A stretch of DNA of 64,000 nt from Candidatus Sodalis pierantonius str. SOPE (GCF_000517405.1 NZ_CP006568.1:3782001-3846000); one strand, 5' to 3'. Shown: positions 20,303 through 31,276, counted from the stretch's first letter. Program-made: numbers and translations. Notes: generated by a model not told the origin, from the letters alone.

Positions 20303-21052
20303 TTAGTCTATTTTTCCTGTGCTGGCTACTCCTTGCTCTTTGCGTAGTGATTCGCCTTTAAGTTCCAGTCTATAGCTGGGGTGTACTAACCGATCGAGTA
20401 ACGCGTCAGCTGTCGTGGGGTTTTCTATCAGTCCATACCATTTTTTCACCGGCAGTTGACTGATCAGGATGCTGCTGCTTTTGTCGTAGCGATCTTCCAT
20501 CACCTCCAACAGCATCGTTGCCTGCATCGGACTTATTGATTCTAGGCCCACGTCGTCCAAGATCAGTAACTCTATTTTTTCTAACTGCTTAAGCTGTTTT
20601 AGATAGGTCCTGTCTACCTGACACTGGTGAAGATGGGCCAGCAACCGACCCACTCGCCAGTAACGCACGCTATATTGCTGCCGGCATGCCTGCTCACCAA
20701 GCGCACAACTGAGCCAGGTTTTGCCCGTACCTGTCGGCCCCGTGATGAGTATGCTTTTCTGATATTTCAGATATTGTCCCCCTAGCAGATCTCGCATCTG
20801 TTCCGGTGTCACTCCTCGGCTAGGGATATAACGGATATCTTCCGGTTTTGCCTGCAAGCGCATTTGCGATTGCCGTCGCATACGGCATATATGGTTGTTT
20901 TTTCTATGTAAATTTTTCGCTTCTACCATCAGCGACAACCGCTCCTCGAACCCCAGCTCCCCATAACTCCCCGGGAGTTCACGTTGCGTCTCCAACGCCT
21001 GGACCATTGCCGACAACTTCAGCTCTCGCAGAGCCATTAACAGTGTATCCAT
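20303..21052 (-). CDS. istB: IS21 helper ATPase IstB (249 aa)
   Basis: Intact AAA+ ATPase with Walker A GPTGTGKT (about residue 104) and Walker B LLILDDVGL. It assists IstA in target choice. The ribosome site AAGGAG lies seven bases before the ATG at 21052. Confidence 0.92.
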   Translation of the reverse strand: MDTLLMALRELKLSAMVQALETQRELPGSYGELGFEERLSLMVEAKNLHRKNNHICRMRRQSQMRLQAKPEDIRYIPSRGVTPEQMRDLLGGQYLKYQKSILITGPTGTGKTWLSCALGEQACRQQYSVRYWRVGRLLAHLHQCQVDRTYLKQLKQLEKIELLILDDVGLESISPMQATMLLEVMEDRYDKSSSILISQLPVKKWYGLIENPTTADALLDRLVHPSYRLELKGESLRKEQGVASTGKID

Positions 21053-21063
21053 ATTTATTCTCC

Positions 21064-22624
21064 TTAGTGATAACTGTCCGGACCTCGGAGGTTTTCGTGA
21101 ACCAGCATTGATACGCCGGCTCCGTTCTGGGTGACCTCACTTTCACGACCGTGTTTCAATACGTTGGCTATGAAAGAGCGGTTAATGCACCCTTTTTCCA
21201 ACGCCAGCGCGCAGGCCTTCTCCAGTCGCGTCGTCTTATAGCGCCGTTGCAGATTGTTGCAGATTGAGTAGCCCCAGCACGGAGCGGTAAGCCTGCTCCG
21301 GATGGGCTTTGCTCTTTTGGATGGACTCGACCACTTTCAGTGTGCACACACCCACCGATAGCGCCCAACTGCACAGCCTTTCCGGCGTCCACTGACTCTG
21401 CCCCTTATGGTTAGCCGGCATGTGCGCCGCCTGAGTCGTGTGCCTATAGGCGTTATCGCTGCGAGGGTGCGTAGCCACGCAGACGCCCTTATGGTGGATT
21501 TGCACCAGCCGTTGGGTGGCGATGACGTCAACGCGCTCGCCAACCAGCGGATGCGGCACCGAGTACCAGTTTTTGCCGTAGTCTATGTGATAATCAGGTC
21601 CCACTCGGGCAACGAGATACTAACTGTATTCCCATTGTGTGGGCGGTAGAGGCCCAAGAGCCGGTTTGTCCAGCTGCTCGAAGCGTTCAAGGCGACTTTG
21701 TCCGCCGTAATGACGCATCGGGCGCAGATTCAACTTATGATTGAGTTCTCGTATCACCTGGTTGAGTTCGGCCAGCGAGTAGAACCTACGTTTACGCAAC
21801 CGGGCCAAAACCCAGCGTTCTACCAGCTGCACAGTTGATTCTGCCTTCGCCTTGTCTTTCGGTTTTCTCGGGCGCGCCGGTAGCACCACTGTCTCATAGT
21901 GATTTGCCAGCGCCTGGTAGCTCTGGTTTATGACCGGCTCATAGCGGTCAGGGGTGCTGACAGCGCTGCGCAGATTATCAGGTATCATCAGCTCCGGAAC
22001 CCCACCCATGAAGTGCAGGCAGCGGCTATTGGCGTTGAGCCACGATGCCATGTCCTGGCCTTCGTAGGCTTCGATATACGCATAGCCTGACACGCCCATG
22101 GCAGCGACGAAGATAGCGACCTGGCGTACGCTACCGGTCGCAGGGTTGACGATAGGTACGGTGGGGCCACAGAAGTCGATGAAGAGCTTTTCGCCAGCCT
22201 TGTGCTCCATGCGCATGGAACGCCGCTGCTTCTTTTTCCAGTCACGGAACAGTGCACAAAACTGTGAGTAACCGAGGGCATCACCGCCCACGGCGGACTG
22301 ATATTCCATCCAGAGCAGCTGCTTGGTCATGCCCTTGCGGCTTAACTCGGTATCGATATCAAGCCAGCTGGGTAAAGTATTGATAACTTTTCCGGATTTG
22401 CCGGGATAGAGCAGGCGGTCGAGGTCGACGGGGGACAGTTCCGCCGGCAATGGCCAGACCAGGTTAGCTACCGTGAATCGGCCGAGGATATCGTGCACGG
22501 TAGTACAGCCTATGCCGAGCGCTGCTGCGATAGTGCGATTCGAGCGACGCTGCTCGAATTTCATACGTAACACATTAATATAGATGCACATTTCCGTTCT
22601 CGCTTTCTTCTTTTTACGTGCCAT
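21064..22624 (-). pseudogene. istA: IS21 transposase IstA, broken
   Basis: Same protein as 6710-8266 but with two lesions. A GAG to TAG stop near 21620 (after QWEYS) removes the last third. A tandem duplication of TTGCAGATTG near 21250 shifts the frame after LLNLQ. The integrase core (LFIDFCGP, LMIPDNLRS, KAKAESTVQ) lies upstream of the stop. Confidence 0.9.
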
Positions 22625-22720
22625 GCCCCCGGAAGCTAAAAGTCTCCAGAGTATGGCGGAACAGAAGATGAGCGATCGGACAGAATCGGAATCAGTGATC
22701 GGATGTAACCGGAACCAGCA

Positions 22721-23176
22721 GCCGGCGCAGAGAATGGGTGCAATAGCATGATAATCAACATTATCCGGGAGAATGCCGACATAATCGGCGTCAGCCAGGC
22801 AATATTCAGCAAAACAGCCGTTAACAGAATAACCCTAATTCTACTGTCGGGGGCAAAGGGTTTCCCACCCGTCCAGGCAGTAGTCGCAATGTCCGCACGC
22901 CGAATAAAGCCAGGGAACGCCGACGCGATCGCCTTCCTTTAGATGGGTGACACCCGCTCCAATTTTGACGATCTGTCCGACATCCTCATGGCCTGGAATG
23001 AATGGAGGAACAGGCTTGACGGGCCAATCTCCTTCTACGGCATGCAGGTCGGTGTGACAAACGCCCGTTGCGGCGATTTTCACCAGCACCTGACCGGGGC
23101 CAACGTCAGGAACTGGCACCTGTTCTATCTCCAGGGGTTTGCCAAAGGTTTTCGCGACCGCGGCTTTCATCATCAT
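22721..23176 (-). pseudogene. adhP: Alcohol dehydrogenase AdhP-like, N-terminal part with in-frame stops
   Basis: Begins ATGATGATGAAAGCC at 23176 after AAGGAG. It reads as a zinc alcohol dehydrogenase: CHTDLHAVEGDW (catalytic Cys/His), PGHEDVG and structural zinc loop CGHCDYCLDGWETLC. Right after this come two stops in the same frame, CAG TAG AAT TAG, where the family has QQNTGYSVNG. The frame then continues perfectly (GYSVNG, ADYVGILPDNVDYHAIAPIL) to IS21 at 22720. Two point mutations plus truncation, so it is dead. AdhP oxidises short alcohols with NAD. Confidence 0.9.
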
Positions 23177-24179
23177 GAGTAACTCCTTTTGGCATAAACA
23201 CATGTGAAAAGAAAGGGTTGCGTAGGCAATGCTGGGTTATCTCGCCCGAGCGACTGGTGTGCCGGGAAGATCATCTGCCCTCTTTGGGCTGAAAAGGTAT
23301 CGCCGGGCGAACCGGCTCGGGGTGATGCCGCAGAAGCGGGAGGAACCGAAGACAGCATGCCTAGCATGATTGTCCCTCGTTAACGCCAGGAAAGAAAAAA
23401 CCCATCTAATTCAATAATTAATTATTAATTTGATAACAAATTACTTATGTATTCAACAAGGCTGAAGTCCGGGCGCGTCACCGTTTCTGGTCGGCTTAGC
23501 GCATTATCGCCGCCGGGGCGAGTCAGTCCTTTACCCCATCGACCCCGACGGCGGGCGGTGGCAAGGTAAGGCTACGTAGCGAAACGCCTAAGGCGCTGCC
23601 TGTCTGGGCTATTTCGCCCGCTGCAGACGGGGGGAGGCGAGGCCGTTACGGCGGAGGGTGTTTCACCCTGTGCGGCAAAAGAGGGGCGCCCTTGGCTACC
23701 GGTGGCGTTGATAAGCCAAATTTGCAACCTAGGCGGCTTTCGCTCGGCTTCAAAGCGAACGCTTTCGTCCGTTGCTTTTTTAACAATAGTGCAGCAAACG
23801 GTCATCGGAAAAACGTCTCCCGTGGTGATTGCCGAAAAAGGGCCGCGCGCCGCTGCGGGGAAAGTATATGAAGATGCTCACTTTTTTTGAGCTAAACCTG
23901 TGACCGCCGCACGCGCGGGATGTGATCAATGACTAAAAATGCAATATTAATCGCTATTTCAGCGTATATGCGCTGGTCGTGAACAAGAAGAAAATGATAT
24001 GTCATAGAGGTTAACCGAGAGTTAACGTCATGCTGCCAAATTCCTCATGAAGAGGCAGTTGTTGACGTAAGGGAGACATTAACCTTTCGCAGAAATGACG
24101 AAGGTAAAGGCTTATCTCGGGCACGATCGGCGCTTCGTCGAGAAAAACCTTTTCAAATGCTAATTTAGCGGGATGACGT
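23177..24179. other. Long intergenic region, no supported gene
   Basis: About 1 kb between divergent adhP and the permease. Short open frames here (for example 23572-23805 and 24011-24235, minus) have no recognisable domains or ribosome sites. AT-rich stretches near 23400-23450 and 23940-24010 are likely promoter areas. Eroded genes cannot be excluded. Confidence 0.5.
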
Positions 24180-25610
24180 ATGAAAAACCTAAAAGCATCG
24201 GAAGCTTCACCCTCGCTAGGGGGCGGGCTTTCCAACCGTCAGGTCACCATGATTTCAATTGCCGGTATTATCGGCGCCGGGTTATTTATCGGCTCCGCTA
24301 ACGCTATTGCCGTTACCGGCCCTGCAATCCTTATCTCCTATGCTATTGCGGGTCTATTGGTGTTATTGGTGATGCGTATGCTTGGCGAGATGGCCGTCGC
24401 TCAACCGGACTCCGGTTCATTTTCCACTTATGCGGCCCGCACGATTGGCCCCTGGGCGGGTTTTACCATCGGCTGGCTTTACTGGTGGTTTTGGGTATTG
24501 GTGATCCCCGTTGAAGCCATTGCCGGAGCGGATATATTGCATGCCTGGTTTCCCTCGGTGCCGCCTTGGGCCTACGCGGTAGGCATTATGATGTTATTGA
24601 CCTTGACCAACCTTTGCCACGTTAGGCATTTTGGCGAATTCGAGTTCTGGCTTTCGCTGGTCAAAGTGCTGGCTATCATCGCGTTTATCGTCATCGGCAC
24701 GCTGGCGGTGATAGGGTTTTGGCCGTTGGCCGACATCAGTGGCGCGGCGAGGCTGTTCAGTCACGGGGGTTTTCTTCCCAACGGCCCAGAGGCGGTGTTG
24801 GGCGGGGTTTTGGTGACGATATTCTCTTTCTTTGGCGCGGAGATTTTGAGTATTGCCGCGGCGGAATCACAGGAGCCGGCAAAGCAAATCCGCAGGTCTA
24901 CCAACCTGATTATTTACCGGATCGCGCTGTTTTATCTTCTGTCGATTTTTCTCGTGGTCTGCCTGGTTAATTGGGACGATCCGCAGCTTCCCCGTCAGGG
25001 AACCTTTCAATATGTTCTCTCGGTGCTCAACATTCCTGGCGCCAAACGGATTATGGATTTTGTGGTGCTGATAGCGGTAAGTAGCTGTATGAACTCCGCT
25101 CTCTATACCGCTTCGCGCATGTTTTATGCGCTGGCCTGTCGGGGAGATGCACCTGCGGCGGGTAAGCGGGTTTCTCGCCATGGCACGCCGCGCATTGCGG
25201 TGCTGGCCTCTACCTTGGCCGGGTTTTTGGGTTGCCTGGCCAATTATCTGTTTCCCGGTAAAGTGTTCGGCTTTCTGCTCTCCAGCACTGGCGCGGTAGC
25301 GCTGCTGGTGTATTTGGTGATCGCAATATCGCAACTGCGGATGCGCGGCATCTTGGAGCGGCAAGGGCAGCCGCCCCAGTTCAAAATGTGGTTGTTCCCC
25401 TGGCTTAACTGGCTGTGCATCGGCATTATCGCCACCGTGCTGGGTTACATGGCTTGCGCGCCCCTCTACCGTTATGAAGCGTTGATGACGGGTGCCGTGG
25501 CGCTGATTGTCTTTTTGCTCAGCCTGATGGTTACCCGCCATCGCAACGTCGCAAGCGTTACCAGGCTGACGCCGGCGCGGGAGATGGATATTGAGGCCAC
25601 CCGGCTATAA
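24180..25610 (+). CDS. Amino-acid permease, GabP-like (APC superfamily)
   Basis: 476-aa inner-membrane transporter with 12 predicted hydrophobic segments. It carries the APC signature near the N-terminus (VTMISIAGIIGAGLFIGSA) and blocks shared with GabP: FSTYAARTIGPWAGFTIGWL, YWWFWVLVIP, GEFEFWLSLVKV, AAAESQEP and CMNSALYTASRM. It most resembles the gamma-aminobutyrate permease, so GABA or a similar amino acid by proton symport is likely, but specificity is not proven. The frame is intact. The next gene downstream is a glutamate dehydrogenase on the same strand, 350 bp away. Confidence 0.85.
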   Translation: MKNLKASEASPSLGGGLSNRQVTMISIAGIIGAGLFIGSANAIAVTGPAILISYAIAGLLVLLVMRMLGEMAVAQPDSGSFSTYAARTIGPWAGFTIGWLYWWFWVLVIPVEAIAGADILHAWFPSVPPWAYAVGIMMLLTLTNLCHVRHFGEFEFWLSLVKVLAIIAFIVIGTLAVIGFWPLADISGAARLFSHGGFLPNGPEAVLGGVLVTIFSFFGAEILSIAAAESQEPAKQIRRSTNLIIYRIALFYLLSIFLVVCLVNWDDPQLPRQGTFQYVLSVLNIPGAKRIMDFVVLIAVSSCMNSALYTASRMFYALACRGDAPAAGKRVSRHGTPRIAVLASTLAGFLGCLANYLFPGKVFGFLLSSTGAVALLVYLVIAISQLRMRGILERQGQPPQFKMWLFPWLNWLCIGIIATVLGYMACAPLYRYEALMTGAVALIVFLLSLMVTRHRNVASVTRLTPAREMDIEATRL

Positions 25611-25962
25611 GGAAGGGCGCGCACGCTGCCGATAAAGCAACACCCCGTCGCCGCGTTAATGCGGTCGAAGAGGAGGGCGAAGCATAATGCGCGTGCAGTG
25701 GCGAGAGGGAAGATGCGACATCGCTACGCTACGGGTCATGTTGCGGCGCCGGCACATTAAAGTTATGACGATGTGGCGGTAACAACAAGATGGAATTGCT
25801 AGCGTCGGCAAGGTTCGCGGGGTTTTGCGCGGGTAAAATAGTGCCGCAGCAGTGTAAAACAAAAATGGATGTGCAATTTCCCCGCCGGTAATCGCGTAAG
25901 CGCCAATGTCCGTGTCGATTCGCCGTTACCGTCCCATCGCTTAGCTTGAAAGAGGTTGTGTT
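25611..25962. other. Permease-gdh intergenic region
   Basis: 352 bp; no supported gene. It presumably holds the promoter of the glutamate dehydrogenase. Confidence 0.5.
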
Positions 25963-27234
25963 ATGAGTTCCCTTTCCTATGTTTCTACAGATAACAATTC
26001 TGCGTGGTCCACTTTTCTGGCGCAGGTGGAGCGCGTGCTCCCCTATTTGGGCGACCTGGCCCTCTGGGCAGACACGTTGCGCCATCCTAAACGCGCGCTG
26101 ATAGTGGATATTCCCCTGGAAATGGATGACGGCACCATCCGTCATTTTGAAGGTTTTCGAGTGCAGCACAATTTATCGCGCGGGCCGGGTAAAGGCGGCG
26201 TGCGGTTCCATCCCGATGTCACTTTGGAAGAGGTGATGGCGTTGTCGGCGTGGATGACGGTGAAAAGCGCCGCGCTGAATTTGCCTTTCGGCGGGGCGAA
26301 GGGGGGGATTCGCGTCGATCCGCGCGAGCTCTCGGAAAAGGAGCTGGAGCGTCTGACCCGACGCTACACTAGCGAAATCGGTACCATTATCGGACCGCAG
26401 CAGGATATCCCGGCGCCGGACGTCGGCACCAATGCGCAGGTCATGGCGTGGATGATGGATACCTACTCCATGAATATTGGCGCCACCACCACCGGCGTTG
26501 TCACCGGTAAACCAATCCATTTAGGCGGCTCCCTTGGGCGGGTGAACGCGACCGGCCGTGGCGTGTTTGTTACCGGCAGCAGCGCGGCGGATCGCATCGG
26601 CTTAACGGTACCGGACTGCCGCGTGGCAATCCAAGGATTCGGCAATGTCGGCAGCGTCGCGGCCGGGCTGTTTCATCGCGCAGGGGCCAAAGTGGTGGCG
26701 GTGCAGGATCATAGCGCCACATTGTTTGAGGCCCGCGGGCTGGATATTCCAGCATTGGCGGACTATCAACGGCAGCATGGCGCTATTGCCGGTTTTGCCG
26801 GGGGGACGCCATTGAAGGAGGACGAATTCTGGCACCAGGAGTACGACATTTTTGTGCCCGCCGCGCTGGAAGGCGTGATCACGCCCGAACGCGCCCGCGC
26901 GCTGCAATGCCGTCTGGTACTGGAGGGCGCCAATGGCCCTACGCTGCCGGGTGCGGATGATATTCTACGCCAGCGTGCCATAACGGTAGTGCCGGATGTG
27001 ATTTGCAATGCGGGCGGCGTGACGGTGAGTTATTTTGAATGGGTACAGGATTTCTCCAGTTTCTTTTGGAGCGAGCAGGAAATCAATGACCGTCTGGATC
27101 GCATCATGCGCGAGGCGCTGGAGGCGGTGTGGCAGAAAGCGGATGCGCTGGATGTAACGCTGCGCACCGCCGCTTACGCCATCGCCTGCGAGCGGATATT
27201 GATGGCGCGCCGCGAGCGCGGGCTGTATCCCTAA
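25963..27234 (+). CDS. Glutamate dehydrogenase (Glu/Leu/Phe/Val family)
   Basis: 423 aa, the length of the smaller NAD-type hexameric enzymes. N-terminal substrate domain blocks are GPGKGGVRFHPDVTLEEV, LPFGGAKGGIRVDPRE and PAPDVGTNAQVMAWMMD. The Rossmann domain has GFGNVGSVAAGLF, then EGANGPTLPGADD and VICNAGGVTVSYFEWVQD. It interconverts glutamate and 2-oxoglutarate plus ammonia. It is the only intact metabolic dehydrogenase of this stretch. Its 3' end now abuts a deletion scar in the convergent treA, but its own C-terminus (MARRERGLYP) looks complete. Confidence 0.9.
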   Translation: MSSLSYVSTDNNSAWSTFLAQVERVLPYLGDLALWADTLRHPKRALIVDIPLEMDDGTIRHFEGFRVQHNLSRGPGKGGVRFHPDVTLEEVMALSAWMTVKSAALNLPFGGAKGGIRVDPRELSEKELERLTRRYTSEIGTIIGPQQDIPAPDVGTNAQVMAWMMDTYSMNIGATTTGVVTGKPIHLGGSLGRVNATGRGVFVTGSSAADRIGLTVPDCRVAIQGFGNVGSVAAGLFHRAGAKVVAVQDHSATLFEARGLDIPALADYQRQHGAIAGFAGGTPLKEDEFWHQEYDIFVPAALEGVITPERARALQCRLVLEGANGPTLPGADDILRQRAITVVPDVICNAGGVTVSYFEWVQDFSSFFWSEQEINDRLDRIMREALEAVWQKADALDVTLRTAAYAIACERILMARRERGLYP

Positions 27235-27239
27235 CCCAG

Positions 27240-28793
27240 TGCCGTCCGCCGCCGCCACCTAGGCCATCGCCTTCAACCACATATTTTTCCACCAGCTTAT
27301 GCTCTTCCTGATAAAGCTTCTCGACGTTGGCCAGGAAGCGGGTGCCAATCGCCCGCGCCAGCGCATCCTGCCCGTAATAGCCAAGGCCTTGTACGGCAAC
27401 CCATTGCAGTGGCGCCCAACCGTTTGGGGCGTCCCATTGCTGCCCATTATTAACCGTGGTGGTGACCAGTCCGCCGGGTTTAAGTAACAGATTGCGCACG
27501 GTCGCGGCAACTCGACCGGCGCGATCTTGCGGCGCTATTTTTACCCATAGGGGAAATACCGTGGCGGCGGTGACCGGGCGGGTGATCTGCCGCCGTTGCC
27601 AATCATAATCGGTGTAGTAGCCGTCCTGCTCATTCCATAAATAGTGATTGATCGCCTGCCGGCGCTGTTGCGCCAACTGCGTATAGCGGGCGGCATCCTG
27701 ATGGGCGTAGAGCGCCTTGCTGCCCTCGGCCAGCGGGGTTTCCAGGTGATAAAGCAGTGCGTTTAGATCCACCGGCACCAGCGCGGTGGTACGGATAGTG
27801 GACAGGTCGTTAGGATCGCGTAGCCAGCGAAAGCTGAAATCCCATCTCGAAGCGGCGCCGGCGCGCAAATCGCGATAGACGCTGGCCGCGCTTCGGCCCT
27901 GTGCTTTGGCGGCGGTTGCGATATCTTCGCTATAGGATTCGGTACGCGGCACGTCACGGTCGTCCCAATAAGCGATTGAGCAGGCTGCCGTCATCCAAAC
28001 GCACAACGCGCTCGCTTGCCTCTCCCGGCGGCAGTTGTGCGCTGCCCTGCATCCAGTAGGCATACTCTTGCTTCAACTCGGGTAGGTAACGGGCATAAAC
28101 GCCGGAGCCCTGGTGCTGCGCCAGTAACGTTACCATGAACGAGAAAAACGGCGGCTGCGAACGGCTCAGATAGTAACTGCGGTTGCTGTTAGGGATATGT
28201 CCATAGGCGTCTATTTCATGGGCGAAGCTATCGGTCATATTTTTCACCAGCGTCCACTGCCCGCTTTCCTCCAGCCCCAGCATGGTGAAATAACTGTCCC
28301 AATAATAGACTTCGCGAAACCGTCCTCCGGGCACGACGTAGCTTTCCGGCAGCGGTAATAAGGAATCATAAGGACGCACCGTATCCGTTTTACGGGTCAA
28401 TATCGGCCAAAGTCCGTCGATATACTGGCGTAGGCTTTGGCCGGCAGGCGGTTGCCAGCCTTTACTTGCTGCCGGCAGGTCGAAGCGTGCCTCGACGAAG
28501 CGTTTAAGATCGAATCCCGCCTGCTGGTATTGCTGGCGGTAAGCGGCAAGGATGGCGGCCGGCGCCTGACGCGGCACCGCGTCGGCGAACGTTTTTTGAT
28601 CGGGGTAGAGTTTGGCTCGTTGCACTACGTCAAAGAGCGGGCCGAAAAGCGTGTCCGGCGGCTGCGGCGCAGAGCCTAGGCACAGCGCCAGGACAAATGA
28701 TAACAGGGCGGGTTTGCAACCGTGGATGTAGTCGGCCAGCATGTTCAACTCCGTTGTCAACATCGGCAGCGTGAGTTGCCGGTAAGGAAACAT
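27240..28793 (-). pseudogene. treA: Periplasmic trehalase, frameshifted and 3'-truncated
   Basis: Reads as TreA from a signal-peptide-like start (MLADYIHGCKPALLSFVLAL... or further upstream at 28793). Blocks are PQPPDTLFGPLFDVVQ, PGGRFREVYYWDSYFTMLGL (trehalase signature 1), SRSQPPFF and, after the frameshift, QWDAPNGWAPLQWVAVQGLG (signature 2). A one-base T insertion near 27970 breaks the frame at LLNRYWDDRD. The sequence ends in the glycine run of the second signature region (VEGDGLGGGGG) near 27245, losing the C-terminal 60 or so residues right against the gdh stop. TreA splits periplasmic trehalose to glucose. Confidence 0.93.
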
Positions 28794-29180
28794 AACGAAT
28801 GCGGACAGGCAGGGAATGTCGCGCGATTCAACCTATTGTTTAGTTAATGACTAGTTAACCATAGACGGATATGTCGCCTGACTGGAAACTTAGTGGAAAG
28901 TAATGCGACAAACGTCATCATCGAAAGGGAGATTTTGCTGGCGGGTTAACGCTTACCCCGCCATGACGCAGCAAGCCCGGCGCCAAGACAAGGCGATTTA
29001 ACTTGCCAAGGCGGCTAACATACGGCCGCCTGGGCCGTCGCCCCGTCGGGCGGCGCCGAAGGCTCTTGTAGGGTTAAATCAAGGAAGGGTGAATAGCGAA
29101 CGGCTAATACCTGGCCCATACGCGGCCCGGGGTGGCCTGCACACGGGCCTATTGCCGTTAACAGGATTTGGGAGCCTGTT
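28794..29180. other. Intergenic region
   Basis: About 390 bp between treA and the lysR pseudogene. No supported gene; only scattered short frames. Confidence 0.5.
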
Positions 29181-30138
29181 TCAGAATGTACCAGCGCGGC
29201 CTGCTCCCGGTCTGCGGGTACCGTGCAGTTGCGCCATTGCCAGACGCATAATGTCCAAAAAACGCAACAGGCGCGCCGGATAGAAACTGGCCTGCGGGTA
29301 GACCAGATAGACCGGCAGCGGCAGGCTCTGCCAAATCGGGCGCCAGGTGCAGCAGACGATCCTGGCGAATGTCCTCAAGGACAATCCAGGTAGAGACCAG
29401 CGCGGCGCCAAAGCCGGCCAATGCGCCATTACGAATCGCGTAAAGGCTGTCGGTAATCAGGCGCGGCTGAATGGCGAATCGATGCATCTTGCCGTCGGCT
29501 TGACGGCTTAACGCGACCTCATTGAGGTAAAAGGTACTTAGCGCCAGCCAGGGCAACGCGTGCAGCTCCGCGGCCGTGGCGGGAGGCGCGCGCCCTGCCA
29601 GCAGCGACGGCGCCGCCACGACGATGCGCGGCACCTCCGCCAACTGAATGGCGACGACCGAAGGATCGATGACGCTGCCCACCTGAATCGCGCAATCTAT
29701 ACTCTCTGCGATGAAGTCCGGGCGGCGATCGTTGAGCATCCACTGGACCGTCATGGCGGGAAAGCGGCGGAGATACGCCAGCAATGGCGTGATAAGTTGT
29801 TCCTGGCCGAAGGCGTGCGGCGCCAGGACGCGCAATACGCCGCGCGGCTCCTCGGTGGCGCCGCGCAAATCTTGTTCAATCCCTTGCCAATTATCCAGCA
29901 GCGCTTTGGCATGGGTGTAACAACGCTGGCCGTCGTCGGTCAGCGTCATCACGTGAGTCGTTCGTTGCAGTAACTTCAACCCCAGGGCGCGTTCCAGCGC
30001 CTGTAGCCGACGGCTGACGGTAGGTTGACTGGTGCCCAGCTGTGCGGTGGCAGCCGACAGGCTGCCCGCGTCGACGATGCGGACGAAGGTTTCCATCAGC
30101 GCGATGCGGTCGATGCCGGATAATGAGAACTGGTTCAT
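29181..30138 (-). pseudogene. LysR-type transcriptional regulator, C-terminal frameshift
   Basis: Start ATG at 30138 (MNQFSLSGIDRIALMETFVR). The winged helix-turn-helix reads SLSAATAQLGTSQPTVSRRLQ, followed by a substrate-binding domain of normal length. Near 29340 a frameshift replaces the expected end (PIWQSLPLPVYLVYPQASFY, readable in another frame to 29181) with a run-on to 29158. It is divergent from an MFS gene stub 97 bp away, the classic layout in which the regulator controls the transporter. The last 50 or so residues are affected, so it is probably inactive. Confidence 0.82.
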
Positions 30139-30235
30139 ACATATAACGTATAACAGTTTTACTCTGTCGGTTACTACCCGGCGTCGCTTTCCCAGGCAAT
30201 AATCCCGCCTGGTTACCCGTTTAGGAAAAAAGATT

Positions 30236-30393
30236 ATGTCCATAGTACCCAAGGGAACGCCCATTGCTTTCCATACGCCACATGTACTAACGCCGGCCAT
30301 TGTCATGATAATGGCCGGCGGGGCGGGTTTGAGCGTGGCGTCGATTTACTATAGTCAGCCGATGCTGGGCATTTTAGGCGCCGATATGCAGGC
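30236..30393 (+). pseudogene. MFS transporter N-terminal stub
   Basis: 53 codons from ATG 30236, with a first membrane segment and the motif SIYYSQPMLGILGADMQ typical of MFS efflux proteins. It is cut by IS21 copy 3 at 30394. The rest of the gene is not in the window. Confidence 0.7.
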
Positions 30394-31276
30394 TGCAGAT
30401 TCCGACGTATCCGATCAGCTGTTCCGGCGACATCCGATCAGTTATTCCGATATTTTCCGATCACCCATTCCAGTGATATTCGATCACGTGTTCGCTCATC
30501 TTCTGACACGGGTTTAGTCTATTTTTCCTGTGCTGACTACTCCTTGCTCTTTGCGTAGTGATTCGCCTTTAAGTTCCAGTCTATAGCTGGGGTGTACTAA
30601 CCGATCGAGTAACGCGTCAGCTGTCGTGGGGTTTTCTATCAGTCCATACCATTTTTTCACCGGCAGTTGACTGATCAGGATGCTGCTGCTTTTGTCGTAG
30701 CGATCTTCCATCACCTCCAACAGCATCGTTGCCTGCATCGGACTTATTGATTCTAGGCCCACGTCGTCCAAGATCAGTAACTCTATTTTTTCTAACTGCT
30801 TAAGCTGTTTTAGATAGGTCCCGTCTACCTGACACTGGTGAAGATGGGCCAGCAACCTACCCACTCGCCAGTAACGCACGCTATATTGCTGCCGGCATGC
30901 CTGCTCACCAAGCGCACAACTGAGCCAGGTTTTGCCCGTACCTGTCGGCCCCGTGATGAGTATGCTTTTCTGATATTTCAGATATTGTCCCCCTAGCAGA
31001 TCTCGCATCTGTTCCGGTGTCACTCCTCGGCTAGGGATATAACGGATATCTTCCGGTTTTGCCTGCAAGCGCATTTGCGATTGCCGTCGCATACGGCATA
31101 TATGGTTGTTTTTTCTATGCAAATTTTCCGCTTCTACCATCAGCGACAACCGCTCCTCGAACCCCAGCTCCCCATAACTCCCCGGGAGTTCGCGTTGCGT
31201 CTCCAACGCCTGGACCATTGCCGACAACTTCAGCTCTCGCAGAGCCATTAACAGTGTATCCATATTTATTCTCCTT
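30394..31276 (-). mobile_element. IS21-like element, copy 3, truncated
   Basis: Left end TGCAGATTCCGACGTATCCG plus the complete istB. Identity stops six bases upstream of the istB ribosome site at 31276, where a different repeat begins. istA and the right end are missing, so the copy cannot move by itself. Confidence 0.92.
30514..31263 (-). CDS. istB: IS21 helper ATPase IstB (249 aa)
   Basis: Intact frame nearly identical to 20303-21052 (Walker A GPTGTGKT, Walker B LLILDDVGL), but without its istA and natural upstream sequence. Confidence 0.9.
   Translation of the reverse strand: MDTLLMALRELKLSAMVQALETQRELPGSYGELGFEERLSLMVEAENLHRKNNHICRMRRQSQMRLQAKPEDIRYIPSRGVTPEQMRDLLGGQYLKYQKSILITGPTGTGKTWLSCALGEQACRQQYSVRYWRVGRLLAHLHQCQVDGTYLKQLKQLEKIELLILDDVGLESISPMQATMLLEVMEDRYDKSSSILISQLPVKKWYGLIENPTTADALLDRLVHPSYRLELKGESLRKEQGVVSTGKID

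Larger units (their letters stand above)
20183..22720 (-). mobile_element. IS21-like element, copy 2
   Basis: 2538-bp copy with TGC...GCA ends. The left flank is edd and the right flank is adhP, with no shared duplication, so it joins two unrelated loci. It is shorter than copy 1 mainly through loss of three of the four terminal repeat units. Confidence 0.93.

Noticed and set aside
28794..29180. Possible small gene upstream of treA
   Set aside because: No frame with start, ribosome site and sensible composition.
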